Source: Methylobacterium platani
GTDB lineage: Bacteria; Pseudomonadota; Alphaproteobacteria; Rhizobiales; Beijerinckiaceae
NCBI RefSeq assembly: GCF_001653715.1
Contig: NZ_LWHQ01000034.1
Location: forward strand, 122,068 to 179,726
Direction: 5' to 3'
Length of the DNA: 57,659 nucleotides
Both the position numbers and the translations under genes were made by a program. The notes below the pieces were generated by a model that was given only the letters and a program-made list of their open reading frames with translations, made no database searches and was not told the DNA's origin. Shown here piece after piece: positions 17,824 to 26,302 of this stretch; the first letter of the stretch is position 1; every line of letters begins with the position of its first letter.

Positions 17824-18080
17824 GCGCCCGACGCGGTGTGCTCTGCGGCACATCGCGGCTGTTCTCGCAACATCTGCGCCCGGACGACCCGGCCTGGAAA
17901 AGCACCGGAAACACGTCACAAGTCCTTGCTGAGGCTAGGCTTTTCGGGTTTCCGGCGAGGGCCGTCGGCCCATCCGCCTGCCCGGCGGGGCCCGCTGCCG
18001 CGCCCGGTATCCCCTTGTCAGGTCGCCTGTTTCGGGCCATTTCGCTGCGACTTCCCACGCACTGCAAGGCTTCGACAGAC

Positions 18081-18329
18081 ATGATGCTCCGGCCGATGTC
18101 GCTCGCCCTCCTGACTGCCGGCAGCCTGACGCTGCTCGCCGCACCGGCGCTCGCCCAGCGCGACGACCCCAACCTGAAGAAGTACTGCACCGGCGACTAC
18201 ATGACCTATTGCGGCAACCTGCCGCCGGAGAGCCCCGAGGTCGATCGCTGCTTCGAGAAGAACATGAAGAAGATCTCGATCAACTGCAAGAAGGCGATCG
18301 ATTACTACGAGCAGACCCACAAGAAGTAG
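18081..18329 (+). CDS. Small periplasmic Cys-rich protein
   Basis: An 82-residue protein: signal peptide (residues 1-25, ending APALAQ), then a 57-residue mature part with four cysteines (YCTGDYMTYCG, DRCFEKN and INCKKA). The pattern Cys-x7-Cys ... Cys-x11-Cys suggests two disulfides or a Cys-rich-repeat module. It is preceded by 257 bp without a gene. The 3' end is marked by a strong hairpin shared with the convergent kinase gene. Function unknown. Confidence 0.75.
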   Translation: MMLRPMSLALLTAGSLTLLAAPALAQRDDPNLKKYCTGDYMTYCGNLPPESPEVDRCFEKNMKKISINCKKAIDYYEQTHKK

Positions 18330-18335
18330 GCTTCA

Positions 18336-18358
18336 CGGTCCCCGCCGGGCGGGGACCG
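18336..18358. terminator. Bidirectional hairpin between convergent genes
   Basis: CGGTCCCCGC (18336-18345), the loop CGG and GCGGGGACCG (18349-18358) form a perfect 10-bp stem. It lies 6 bp after the stop of the plus-strand gene and 9 bp before the stop of the minus-strand kinase. No T-run is present, so termination is inferred from position and stem strength. Confidence 0.7.
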
Positions 18359-18367
18359 GAATCGTCC

Positions 18368-20521
18368 TCACGCCGAGGCCTCGGCCCGGCTCGCGGCCTC
18401 CAGGGCCTCGGCCAGGGCCTCGATCGTGAAAGGCTTGCGCAGGACCGTCTCCCCCGGCGCCGGCCGGGGCCCGTCCTGCTCGTCGTCCCGCGGGTGGCCG
18501 GTGGCGAAGATCACCCGCAGGTCCGGCCGCCGGCGCCGGGCCTCGGCCGCCAGGGTCGGCCCGTCGATGCCCGGCATCACCACGTCGGTGAACAGCACCG
18601 CCACCTCGCGCTCGCTGTCGAGCGCCGCGAGCGCCGCCGCCCCGTCCGACGCCGTCAGGGCGCGATAGCCGAGCTCGCCGATCGTCTCGGCGCTGGCCAG
18701 CCGCACCGCCGCATCGTCCTCCACCACCAGCACCGTCCGCAGGGTCCGGCCCGGCGCCGCCGCCGCCGGGCCGCCGCGCCGGACGGCCTCGGCCGGGATG
18801 CCGTCCCGGCTCACCGGCAGCGTCAGCTCGATGGCGGTGCCCTTCCCGGGCTGGCTGTCGATGCGCACCCGCCCGCCCGACTGGGTGACGAAGCCGTAGA
18901 CCTGGCTCAGGCCGAGGCCCGTCCCCCGCCCCTGGGGCTTGGTGGTGAAGAACGGCTCGAAGGCGCGTGCCACCACCTCCGGCGGCATGCCGGTGCCGGT
19001 ATCGCGCACCGTGACGGAGACCGCGGGCGTGCCGTCCCCAAGCGTGCCGTGGGCGGTCTCGAGGGCGAGCCGGCCGCCGCCCGGCATCGCGTCGCGGGCA
19101 TTGACCGCGAGGTTGAGGATCGCGTTCTCGAGCTGGTTCTGGTCGACGAACACCGCCGGGGGATCGGCCATCAGCCGGGTGTCGACCCGCACGGTCTCGC
19201 CCAGGGTGCGCCGCAGGAGGTCGACCATCCCGGCGACGAGGCGGTTCGGATCGGTCGGGCGCGGCTCCAGCGGCTGCTGGCGGGCGAAGGCGAGGAGCCG
19301 GTGGGTGAGCTTGGCCGCCCGGTCGGTGCCGTCGAGGGCGCCGGCGATGAAGCGGCCGACATCGGTGTCGCCCCGGGCGATGCGCCGCTGCACCAGCTCG
19401 AGCGAGCCGGTGATGACCGCCAGCAGGTTGTTGAAGTCGTGGGCGATGCCCCCGGTGAGCTGGCCCACCGCCTCCATCTTCTGCGCCTGGCGCAGCTGGT
19501 TCTCGGCGGAGAGCCGCTGGGCGTGCTCGCGCTTGAGGTCGGAGAGCGCCTGCTGCTCGGCCCGGGCGCGGGCCAGCGCCAGCCAGGCCATCAGCACCAG
19601 GGTCAGGGCCGAGACGGTGGCGACGAGGCCGTAGACCCGCAGGTTGTCGTACCAGCGGTCGAGGGCGACCGCGGTCTCGACCGAGAAGGCGACCTCGACC
19701 GGATAGTCGCCGATGCGGCGCCAGGCATAGAGCCGCTCGGCCTCGCCGGGCGGGGTGCCGGTCGCCGCCCCCCCTTGCGGGCGGGCGCGGATCGCGCGCA
19801 GCAGGGGATCGGCCGGGGCCAGCCGCTCGTCGACCTCCGGGCCGGGCGGCTCGCGCACCAGGATCGCCCCGTCGGCGCGCAGGAGCATCGCCCGGTGGTC
19901 GGTGGGGGCGGCGATCTCGGCGTAGAAGCGGGCGAAGTACTCGGTGCCGAGCGCGATCACGATCACGCCGTCGAAGCGCCCGTCGTCGGTCGAGCGGCGG
20001 CGGCTGACCATGAAGGCGGTCGCGCCGTCGGCCTCCCGCACCGCCGGGCTGACGTAGATGCCGATGTCGCGCTGGCGGTGGACCGAGAACACGTCCCGGT
20101 CCGCGATGTCGCGGCCGAGGTCGCCCTCGCGGCTCGAAGCCTCGATCTTGCCCTGCGGATCGACCACCCAGACCGCCCGGGCCTGGGCGAGCGGCGCCTT
20201 CAGGCTGGCCAGGAAGCCGCCGGTGGCGCTGGCGGCGATCTGGCTCCAGCTGCGGTCGAAGACGTAGTCGTCGACCCGGTCCATGGCGAGCTCGGCGGTG
20301 TCGAACACCTTCGAGGCGTGCTCGTGCATCACCGCCGCGGTGCGGACCACGGCGCTGTCCTCTTCCCGCAGGACCTCGGCCCGGTTCCACCACGCCGCGC
20401 CCAGCAGGACGACGCACGGCACCAGGAAAGCCGCCGCGACGAGGAGCTGGTGCAGCCGCACCGTCGAAAGGCTCACGGGACACTCACAAACGCGACGGAA
20501 GCCGACGCGGCGATCGGCCAT
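18368..20521 (-). CDS. Hybrid sensor histidine kinase/response regulator
   Basis: A protein of up to 717 residues. Domains: TM1 (about 25-45), an extracytoplasmic Cache-like sensor (50-290, with VWVVDPQGKIEASS and YVSPAV), TM2 (about 297-318), HisKA with His361 in GGIAHDFNNLL, an ATPase with N-box NAILNLAVNARDAMP and G-box GRGTGLGLSQVYGF, and a C-terminal receiver (VLVVEDDAAVR, acceptor Asp in VLFTDVVMPG, Lys in LRKPF). A perfect CtrA box lies only 5 bp upstream of the 20521 ATG, so translation may really begin at GTG 20476. The signal sensed is unknown. Confidence 0.9.
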   Translation of the reverse strand: MADRRVGFRRVCECPVSLSTVRLHQLLVAAAFLVPCVVLLGAAWWNRAEVLREEDSAVVRTAAVMHEHASKVFDTAELAMDRVDDYVFDRSWSQIAASATGGFLASLKAPLAQARAVWVVDPQGKIEASSREGDLGRDIADRDVFSVHRQRDIGIYVSPAVREADGATAFMVSRRRSTDDGRFDGVIVIALGTEYFARFYAEIAAPTDHRAMLLRADGAILVREPPGPEVDERLAPADPLLRAIRARPQGGAATGTPPGEAERLYAWRRIGDYPVEVAFSVETAVALDRWYDNLRVYGLVATVSALTLVLMAWLALARARAEQQALSDLKREHAQRLSAENQLRQAQKMEAVGQLTGGIAHDFNNLLAVITGSLELVQRRIARGDTDVGRFIAGALDGTDRAAKLTHRLLAFARQQPLEPRPTDPNRLVAGMVDLLRRTLGETVRVDTRLMADPPAVFVDQNQLENAILNLAVNARDAMPGGGRLALETAHGTLGDGTPAVSVTVRDTGTGMPPEVVARAFEPFFTTKPQGRGTGLGLSQVYGFVTQSGGRVRIDSQPGKGTAIELTLPVSRDGIPAEAVRRGGPAAAAPGRTLRTVLVVEDDAAVRLASAETIGELGYRALTASDGAAALAALDSEREVAVLFTDVVMPGIDGPTLAAEARRRRPDLRVIFATGHPRDDEQDGPRPAPGETVLRKPFTIEALAEALEAASRAEASA

Positions 20522-20525
20522 AAGC

Positions 20526-20540
20526 TTAACCGTTCGTTAA
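20526..20540. promoter_or_regulatory. CtrA box TTAA-N7-TTAA
   Basis: TTAACCGTTCGTTAA at 20526-20540 is a perfect match to the CtrA consensus TTAA-N7-TTAA. It lies immediately upstream of the hybrid histidine kinase on the minus strand and about 290 bp upstream of the plus-strand lipoprotein gene. ctrA and chpT are both in this window, so a direct regulatory link is plausible. Confidence 0.7.
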
Positions 20541-20752
20541 CGGATTGGCGAGCGAAACGATCGCCGCACCCCTCCTCCGGAACCCGCGACGGTGCGATCG
20601 TACGGGCGGTGTGTCGCCCGGGCATCGGCCGGGTGCCCGGACGACGGCCTCCGGCCCACTCTTCCGGCCCGTCCTCCAACGCCCCCTTAACGGCCACGCT
20701 CGAATGCCGCGCAACCGGCATCCGGGCCGGGCTCGCCTCGCGCCGCGCGCGC

Positions 20753-20819
20753 CGCTATGGTGCCGCCGCCACGCTTCGCGCTTCGCGCTGCGCTATGGTG
20801 CCGCCGCCACGCTTCGCGC
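20753..20819. repeat. Two exact 29-bp direct repeats
   Basis: The 29-bp unit beginning CGCTATGGTGCCGCC occurs at 20753-20781 and again, identically, at 20791-20819, separated by 9 bp that echo the unit's end (TTCGCGCTG). The repeats sit in the 311-bp gene-free stretch 20522-20832, just 14 bp before the lipoprotein start. They look like a recent local duplication. The rest of that stretch holds the CtrA box and nothing else recognisable. Confidence 0.85.
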
Positions 20820-20832
20820 CCGGATCTCGCCC

Positions 20833-21192
20833 GTGTTTCCCACCCGTACCCTCGTCCTCCTCGGCCTGATCGCCCTCTCGGCCGCCGCCTGCGGCCGGCG
20901 CGGCCCGCTGGAGCCGCCGCCCGTCGCGGCCCCCGCCGGCCCGGTTCAGGGGAGCAAGCCGCAGGCGGGCGCGCAAGGCGCCGCCCGGGCGCCGACCGGG
21001 GCGGCCGCGGTCAACACGCTGCCGGGCGGCGTCGGGCTCGAGGCGGGCGGGAGCATCCCCGACGATGCCGACGAGCTGCCCGCCTCGGCCGTCGCGGCGC
21101 CGACCGGGATCCCGGCCCCGACCGTCTCCTCCCGGCGGCGCAAGGGCTACGTGATCCCCAAGGAGCCCTTCCCCCTCGATCCGCTGCTCTGA
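20833..21192 (+). CDS. LptM/YifL-like small lipoprotein
   Basis: A 119-residue lipoprotein beginning at GTG 20833. It has a short signal with the lipobox LSAAAC, then CGRRGPLEPPP, the signature of the LptM/YifL family encoded upstream of lysA in many proteobacteria. The remainder is Ala/Pro/Gly-rich and ends KEPFPLDPLL, also a typical ending. LptM assists LptD maturation in E. coli; whether the longer alphaproteobacterial versions do so is not settled. lysA follows after 113 bp. Confidence 0.85.
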   Translation: MFPTRTLVLLGLIALSAAACGRRGPLEPPPVAAPAGPVQGSKPQAGAQGAARAPTGAAAVNTLPGGVGLEAGGSIPDDADELPASAVAAPTGIPAPTVSSRRRKGYVIPKEPFPLDPLL

Positions 21193-21305
21193 CGGCCTCG
21201 CGCGGGGCGCCCCCGCGAGGGTGCCAAGGCCGCCCGGTTTCGTGTAGAGGGCGCCTCGCGCGCTCCTCTCGGGCGCGGACAGCGCCCGGACGTCGGTCAC
21301 CCCCC

Positions 21306-22577
21306 ATGCATCACTTCACCTATCGCGACGGCGTGCTCCACGCCGAGGACGTCGACCTGGCACGGCTCGCGGGCGCGGTCGGCACCCCGTTCTACTGCTA
21401 CGCCTCCGCCACGCTGGAGCGGCACTACCGGGTCTTCGCCGAGGCGTTCGCCGGCGACGACGCGCTGGTCTGCTACGCCATGAAGGCGAATTCGAACCAG
21501 GCGGTCCTCGCGACCCTGGCGCGGCTGGGCGCCGGCATGGACATCGTCTCGGAGGGCGAGTTGCGCCGGGCGCTCGCCGCCGGGGTGCCGGGCGAGCGGA
21601 TCGTGTTCTCGGGCGTCGGCAAGACCGAGGGCGAGATGGCCGCGGCGCTCGATGCCGGCATCCTGTGCTTCAACGTCGAGAGCGAGCCGGAACTGGAGCA
21701 GCTCTCGCGGGTGGCGGCCGCCAAGGGCGCCACCGCGCCGGTCTCGATCCGGGTCAACCCCGACGTCGACGCGCGCACCCACGCCAAGATCTCGACCGGC
21801 AAGTCCGAGAACAAGTTCGGCATCCCGATCTCGCGCGCCCGCGAGGTCTATGCCCGGGCCGCCGCCCTGCCGGGCCTGTCCCTCGTCGGCGTCGACATGC
21901 ATATCGGCAGCCAGATCACCGATCTCGCGCCCTACGACAACGCCGCCGCCCTGCTCTGCGACCTCGCCCGCGACCTGATGGCGGCCGGGCACCGGCTCCA
22001 CCACCTCGATTTCGGCGGCGGCCTCGGCATTCCGTACCGCGACGACAACGCGCCCCCGCCGGACCCGGCCGCCTTCGCGGCGGTGCTGCGGCCGCATTTC
22101 AAGCCGCTCGGCTTGAAGCCGGTCTTCGAGATCGGCCGGATGATCGCCGGCAATGCCGGCGTGCTGGTGACGCGGGTGCTCTATGTGAAGCACGGCGAGG
22201 GTCGCACCTTCGTCATCGTCGACGCGGCGATGAACGACCTGATCCGTCCGACCCTCTACGAGGCCTACCACGCCCTGCGCACCGTGGCCGAGCCGAAGCC
22301 CGACGCGGCCCGCCTCACCGCCGACGTGGTCGGCCCGGTCTGCGAGAGCGGCGACTACCTGGCGCTCGCCCGCGAGATGCCCGAGGTGAAGGCCGGCGAC
22401 CTGATTGCCGTGATGTCGGCCGGCGCCTACGGCGCCGTGCAGGCCTGCACCTACAACACCCGGCCGCTGGTGCCCGAGGTGCTGGTGCGGGGCGCCGACC
22501 ACGCGGTGATCCGGCCGCGGCTCTCCTACGACGAGCTGATCGGGCTCGACCGGGTGCCGGAGTGGCTGTCGGCCTGA
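21306..22577 (+). CDS. lysA: Diaminopimelate decarboxylase LysA
   Basis: A 423-residue PLP enzyme of alanine-racemase fold that converts meso-diaminopimelate to L-lysine. Visible motifs are the PLP lysine in CYAMKANSNQ (about residue 60), HIGSQITDL, LDFGGGLGIPY, the phosphate-binding EIGRMIAGNAG, and VGPVCESGDYLA with the second-subunit active-site Cys. Full length for the family. The usual pairing with the upstream small lipoprotein is present. Confidence 0.97.
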   Translation: MHHFTYRDGVLHAEDVDLARLAGAVGTPFYCYASATLERHYRVFAEAFAGDDALVCYAMKANSNQAVLATLARLGAGMDIVSEGELRRALAAGVPGERIVFSGVGKTEGEMAAALDAGILCFNVESEPELEQLSRVAAAKGATAPVSIRVNPDVDARTHAKISTGKSENKFGIPISRAREVYARAAALPGLSLVGVDMHIGSQITDLAPYDNAAALLCDLARDLMAAGHRLHHLDFGGGLGIPYRDDNAPPPDPAAFAAVLRPHFKPLGLKPVFEIGRMIAGNAGVLVTRVLYVKHGEGRTFVIVDAAMNDLIRPTLYEAYHALRTVAEPKPDAARLTADVVGPVCESGDYLALAREMPEVKAGDLIAVMSAGAYGAVQACTYNTRPLVPEVLVRGADHAVIRPRLSYDELIGLDRVPEWLSA

Positions 22578-22676
22578 ACGAGCGCGCCGATCGCTAAAAT
22601 GCGACGGGTTTTCCGAACGGGGCGGCCAGTCCTCGCGGCCTAGGGTCCCGGCATGTCACCGGGAGGATCCTACGCG

Positions 22677-22946
22677 ATGGCGCCCCAAGGTACCCTGCTC
22701 GCCCGCGCCGAGGCCGTGGTCGAGCGCGCGTTCCGCATCGCCGCCGAGAACGAGGCGACGCTCGCCCGTGCCCGCAGCGCCGTGCAGCCCCTGCGCGAGG
22801 CGGCGGCGCGGCAGGACGCGGGCGTGCGCCATGCCGGCCCGGCGGGCCGGCCCGTCGCGGAAGGATATGCCGGCCCGGCGGGCCGGCCTGTCGCGGAACG
22901 ATATGCCGGCCCGGCGGGCCGGCCGCGGGACGATCGACCGGCCTGA
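22677..22946 (+). CDS. Small hypothetical protein with 12-residue tandem repeats
   Basis: An 89-residue protein starting at ATG 22677, preceded by GGGAGGA at 9 bp. The N-terminal half is a helical, charged segment (LLARAEAVVERAFRIAAENE). The C-terminal half is three copies of a 12-residue unit, YAGPAGRPVAER-like, encoded by a 36-bp tandem repeat. The N-terminal part looks like ordinary coding sequence. The repeat part may be an expansion of a palindromic DNA element that happened to stay in frame. Function unknown. Confidence 0.55.
   Translation: MAPQGTLLARAEAVVERAFRIAAENEATLARARSAVQPLREAAARQDAGVRHAGPAGRPVAEGYAGPAGRPVAERYAGPAGRPRDDRPA
22831..22938. repeat. 36-bp tandem repeat, three copies, palindromic core
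   Basis: Three near-identical 36-bp units start at 22831, 22867 and 22903. Each contains GCCGGCCCGGCGGGCCGGC, an inverted repeat able to form a strong hairpin, followed by a CGTCGCGGAA-like tail. Because 36 is divisible by 3 the repeat keeps frame inside the gene 22677-22946. Confidence 0.9.
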
Positions 22947-23033
22947 GCCGATTTGACCCGCTGGCCCGGTCGGGCCGGCGTGCTAGCCTGCCGTCTTCGA
23001 CCGTCCCCGGACGGGACCGAGCGGGAGCAGGGC

Positions 23034-25670
23034 ATGACGAAGGCCGAGCCGGAGACCGCGCGGGGCGGACCCGCCCCGGGCGGCGCCGCCGAGGGGCGGA
23101 CCGACCCGGTGCGCGCCGGGCTCGACCGGCTGGTCCTGCGCGCCCGGCGGGTCACGCTGTGGGAGCAGGCTTGGCCGATCCTGTGGCGCGGCCTCGCGGT
23201 CGTGCTGGCCTTCCTCGCCGCCTCGTGGCTCGGGTTGTGGCTCGATGCCGGGCCGACCCTGCGCATGATCGGCGTCGCGCTGTTCGGGCTCGCCCTCGTC
23301 GTGGCCCTGCTGCCGCTCGTGCGGCTACGCCGCATCGCCCGGACGCAGGCGCTGGCGCGCATCGACCGCGACGCGGGCCTCGGCCACCGTCCGGCCCGGG
23401 CGCTCGAGGACACGCTGGCGCTCGGGACCGACGATCCGGGCACCCGCGCCCTGTGGGCGCTGCACCGCAGGCGCGCGGCGGCGACGGTCGCGCGCCTGAG
23501 GGTCTCGGGCCCGCGGCCCGGGATGGCCCGGCGCGATCCCTTCGCGCTGCGCGCCGGCGCGATCCTCGCCGCGGTGGCCGGCGCCTTCGTGGCCGGCCCC
23601 GAGGCCGGCGACCGCCTGCGCGCCGCCTTCGACTGGCGCGGCCCGGCGGCGGCGGCGCCCGCCTTCCGGGTCGACGGCTGGATCGACCCGCCGCTCTACA
23701 CCCGGATGCCGCCCCTCATCGTCACCTTGGGCGAGGCGGGCCAGCGCCTGCGGGCGCCGGTGAACTCGACCCTGGTCGTGCGCATCGCCGGTGCCGGCGA
23801 CGCCACGGTGACGCCGGGCGCCGGGCTCAAGGCCCTGCCGGCGACCGCGCCGGCCCGGCCCGACCTGCGCGAGGAGCGCTTCACCCTGACCGGCGGCACC
23901 GCCGAGGTCTCGGTGCAGACGGGCTTCGCCACGAGCCACCGCCTCACCGTCGAGACCATCCCCGACAAGCCGCCGGAGATCGCCTTCGCGGGCAGTCCGG
24001 AAACCAACGGGCGCGGCACCTTCACCCTCGCCTACCGGGCCAAGGACGATTACGGCCTCGCCTCCGCCGAAGGCGTGGTCGAGCCGCAGACGAAGGGGCG
24101 CAGCCTGGTGCCGCCGCCGCGCCTGACCTTGAGCCTGCCGGCGGACGCGCAGGGCACCAGCGACACCCGCACCCTGGTCGACCTCACCGACAATCCCTGG
24201 GCCGGCGCCAAGGTGCTGCTGACCCTGGTGGCGAAGGACGAGGCGGGCCAGGAGGGGCGCTCCGCCCCCCTCGCCTTCACCCTGCCGGGCCGGTTCTTCA
24301 CCAAGCCCCTGGCGCGCTCGCTCGCCGAGGAGCGCCGCCGCCTCGTCCTCGATCCCGACGGCAGCCGAGCCCGGGTCGAGACCTCCCTCGACGCGCTGCT
24401 GATCGCGCCCGAGCGCTTCACCCCGCAATGGGGCGTCTTCCTCGGCCTGCAGGAGGCGGCGCGGCGCCTGCGGGCGGCCCGGAGCGACGAGGACCTGACC
24501 GGGGTCGCCGACCTCCTCTGGACCATGGCGCTGCAGATCGAGGAGGGCGACCTCTCGGATGCCGAGAAGGCCCTGCGCGCCGCCCAGGACCGGCTCAAGG
24601 ACGCGATGGAGCGCGGCGCCTCGGACCAGGAGATCGCCAAGCTCACCGACGAGCTGCGCCAGGCGATGGACCGCTTCCTGAAGGAATTCGCCCAGCGCCA
24701 GCAGCAGAGCCCGCAGAATCCTGGACAACAGAGCCAGCAGGCCGACCGCACGGTGACGCCGGACGACCTGTCGAAGATGCTCGACCAGATGCAGGAGGCG
24801 ATGAAACGCGGCGACGTCGCGGAGGCCCAGCGCCTGCTCGACCAGCTGCGCGGCATCCTGGAGAACCTCCAGACCGCCCAGCCCAACTCGCGCATGTCGG
24901 ACCCGACCGCCCGCGAGATGAACCGGCAGATGCAGGACCTCGAGGCAATGGCGCGCGAGCAGCAGGGCCTGCGCGACGAGACCTTCCGCCAGGGCCAGGA
25001 GCGCCGCTTCGGCAATCGCGGCCAGCCGCAGCAGCCCGGCCAGCAGGGCCAGCGCCAGCCCGGCCAGCGCGGGCAGCAGGGCCAGCGCGGGAGCGAGCCG
25101 CAGCAGGGGGCGGAGGGCCAGCAGCCCGGCCAGCGCGGCCAGCAGGGCGGGCAGCAGCAGGGCGGCATCGGCGAGCGCCAGCAGGCCCTGCGCCAGCGCC
25201 TGGAGGATCTGCAGCGGCGGATGAAGGAGCTCGGGATGCAGGGCGAGCAGGGCCTCGCCGATGCCGAGCAGGCGATGCGCGACGCCGAGAACGCCCTCGG
25301 CCAGGGCCAGGACGGCTCCGCCGTCGACGCGCAGGGCCGCGCCCTCGAGGGGATGCAGCGCGGGGCGCAAGGCATGGCCCAGCAGATGCAGCAGATGGGC
25401 CAGGACGGCGAAGGCCAGCAGGCCGACGGCCAGCAGGGCCAGGGCAACCCGAACCAGCCCGGCCGCCAGGGCGCCCGCGACAGCGATCCGCTCGGCCGCC
25501 CGACCCGCAGCCGCGACTTCTCCGACGGCCGCGTGCGCGTGCCGACCGCCGAGGAATCCGGCGTCGAGCGGGCCCGGCGCATCCTGGAGGAGCTGCGGCG
25601 CAAGCTCGGCGACCCGAGCCGCCCGGCGGAGGAGCTGGACTACTTCGAGCGCCTGCTGCGGCGGAACTGA
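23034..25670 (+). CDS. TIGR02302 family (DUF4175) large membrane protein
   Basis: A protein of about 878 residues. Two N-terminal TM helices (near residues 45-95) precede a periplasmic-type domain with DGWIDPPLYTRMPPL and VETIPDKPPEIAF, hallmarks of the TIGR02302 family seen only in alphaproteobacteria. The second half is helical and then strongly Gln/Gly-rich (about residues 555-720 and 770-830), with repeated QQGQRQPGQ-like units. It ends ELDYFERLLRRN, a conserved tail. The start at 23034 is preferred because GGGAGCAGG precedes it. Role unknown; an envelope or cell-surface function is likely from topology. Confidence 0.85.
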   Translation: MTKAEPETARGGPAPGGAAEGRTDPVRAGLDRLVLRARRVTLWEQAWPILWRGLAVVLAFLAASWLGLWLDAGPTLRMIGVALFGLALVVALLPLVRLRRIARTQALARIDRDAGLGHRPARALEDTLALGTDDPGTRALWALHRRRAAATVARLRVSGPRPGMARRDPFALRAGAILAAVAGAFVAGPEAGDRLRAAFDWRGPAAAAPAFRVDGWIDPPLYTRMPPLIVTLGEAGQRLRAPVNSTLVVRIAGAGDATVTPGAGLKALPATAPARPDLREERFTLTGGTAEVSVQTGFATSHRLTVETIPDKPPEIAFAGSPETNGRGTFTLAYRAKDDYGLASAEGVVEPQTKGRSLVPPPRLTLSLPADAQGTSDTRTLVDLTDNPWAGAKVLLTLVAKDEAGQEGRSAPLAFTLPGRFFTKPLARSLAEERRRLVLDPDGSRARVETSLDALLIAPERFTPQWGVFLGLQEAARRLRAARSDEDLTGVADLLWTMALQIEEGDLSDAEKALRAAQDRLKDAMERGASDQEIAKLTDELRQAMDRFLKEFAQRQQQSPQNPGQQSQQADRTVTPDDLSKMLDQMQEAMKRGDVAEAQRLLDQLRGILENLQTAQPNSRMSDPTAREMNRQMQDLEAMAREQQGLRDETFRQGQERRFGNRGQPQQPGQQGQRQPGQRGQQGQRGSEPQQGAEGQQPGQRGQQGGQQQGGIGERQQALRQRLEDLQRRMKELGMQGEQGLADAEQAMRDAENALGQGQDGSAVDAQGRALEGMQRGAQGMAQQMQQMGQDGEGQQADGQQGQGNPNQPGRQGARDSDPLGRPTRSRDFSDGRVRVPTAEESGVERARRILEELRRKLGDPSRPAEELDYFERLLRRN

Positions 25671-25689
25671 CACGAAGCGCGCCGGCGCC

Positions 25690-26258
25690 GCGCGCCTCGT
25701 CGACCTCGACGCGCGGGTGGGGGCGAAGGCCGGTCGCATCGACATGCTGTTCGTCGATGCCGGCGGCGGCTCGATGCTGCCGCTCGGCGAGATCACGGAG
25801 GCGCAGCACGCGGACACGGTCGGCCGCAACGTGAAGGGCGTGCCGTTCACCGTGCGGAAGGCGCTGCCGCTGCCGGCCCCCGGCGCCTCGGTGATCCTGG
25901 CCGGCTCGACGGCGGCAACCGAGGGCACCGGGGCCTTCAAGCGTCTACGCGGCCTCGAAGGCGGCGGTGCGGGCCTTCGCCCGCAACTGGATCCTCGACC
26001 TGAAGGGCCGCGGCGTCCGGGTGAACACGCCCTCGGCCCGGGCGCTACCCGCACGCCGGGCCTCGTCGCGCTCGCCGGGCCGGACGCGGCGCACCCGCAG
26101 GGGCTGCTCGACCGCCTCGCCGCGAAGATCCCGATGGGCCGCGTCGGCGAGCCGGACGAGATCGCCGAGGCGGCCGTGTTCCTGGCCTCGGACGATGCGA
26201 GCTTCGTCGCCGGCCTCGAATTGTTCGTCGAGGGCGGCCAAGCCCAGATCCGATACTC
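25690..26258 (+). pseudogene. Decayed short-chain dehydrogenase/reductase (SDR)
   Basis: Fragments of one SDR are readable across two frames. Frame A gives DMLFVDAGGG, NVKGVPFTVRKALPL and SVILAGSTAATEGTGAF. The active-site region YAASKAAVRAFARNW with LDLKGRGVRVNT is in frame B (about 25945-26036). Frame A resumes with GATRTPGLVALAGPDAA and ASDDASFVAGLELFVEGGQAQ. The N-terminal NADP-binding TGxxxGIG part is missing altogether. At least two frameshifts and a 5' truncation make a functional product unlikely. Confidence 0.85.
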
Positions 26259-26302
26259 CGGCGCGCGGGCCCGGCCGCGGGACGCCGGCGTCCCCGACCC
26301 GC

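Noticed and set aside
22831..22938. CRISPR array
   Set aside because: The three 36-bp units are adjacent without unique spacers, so they are a plain tandem repeat.
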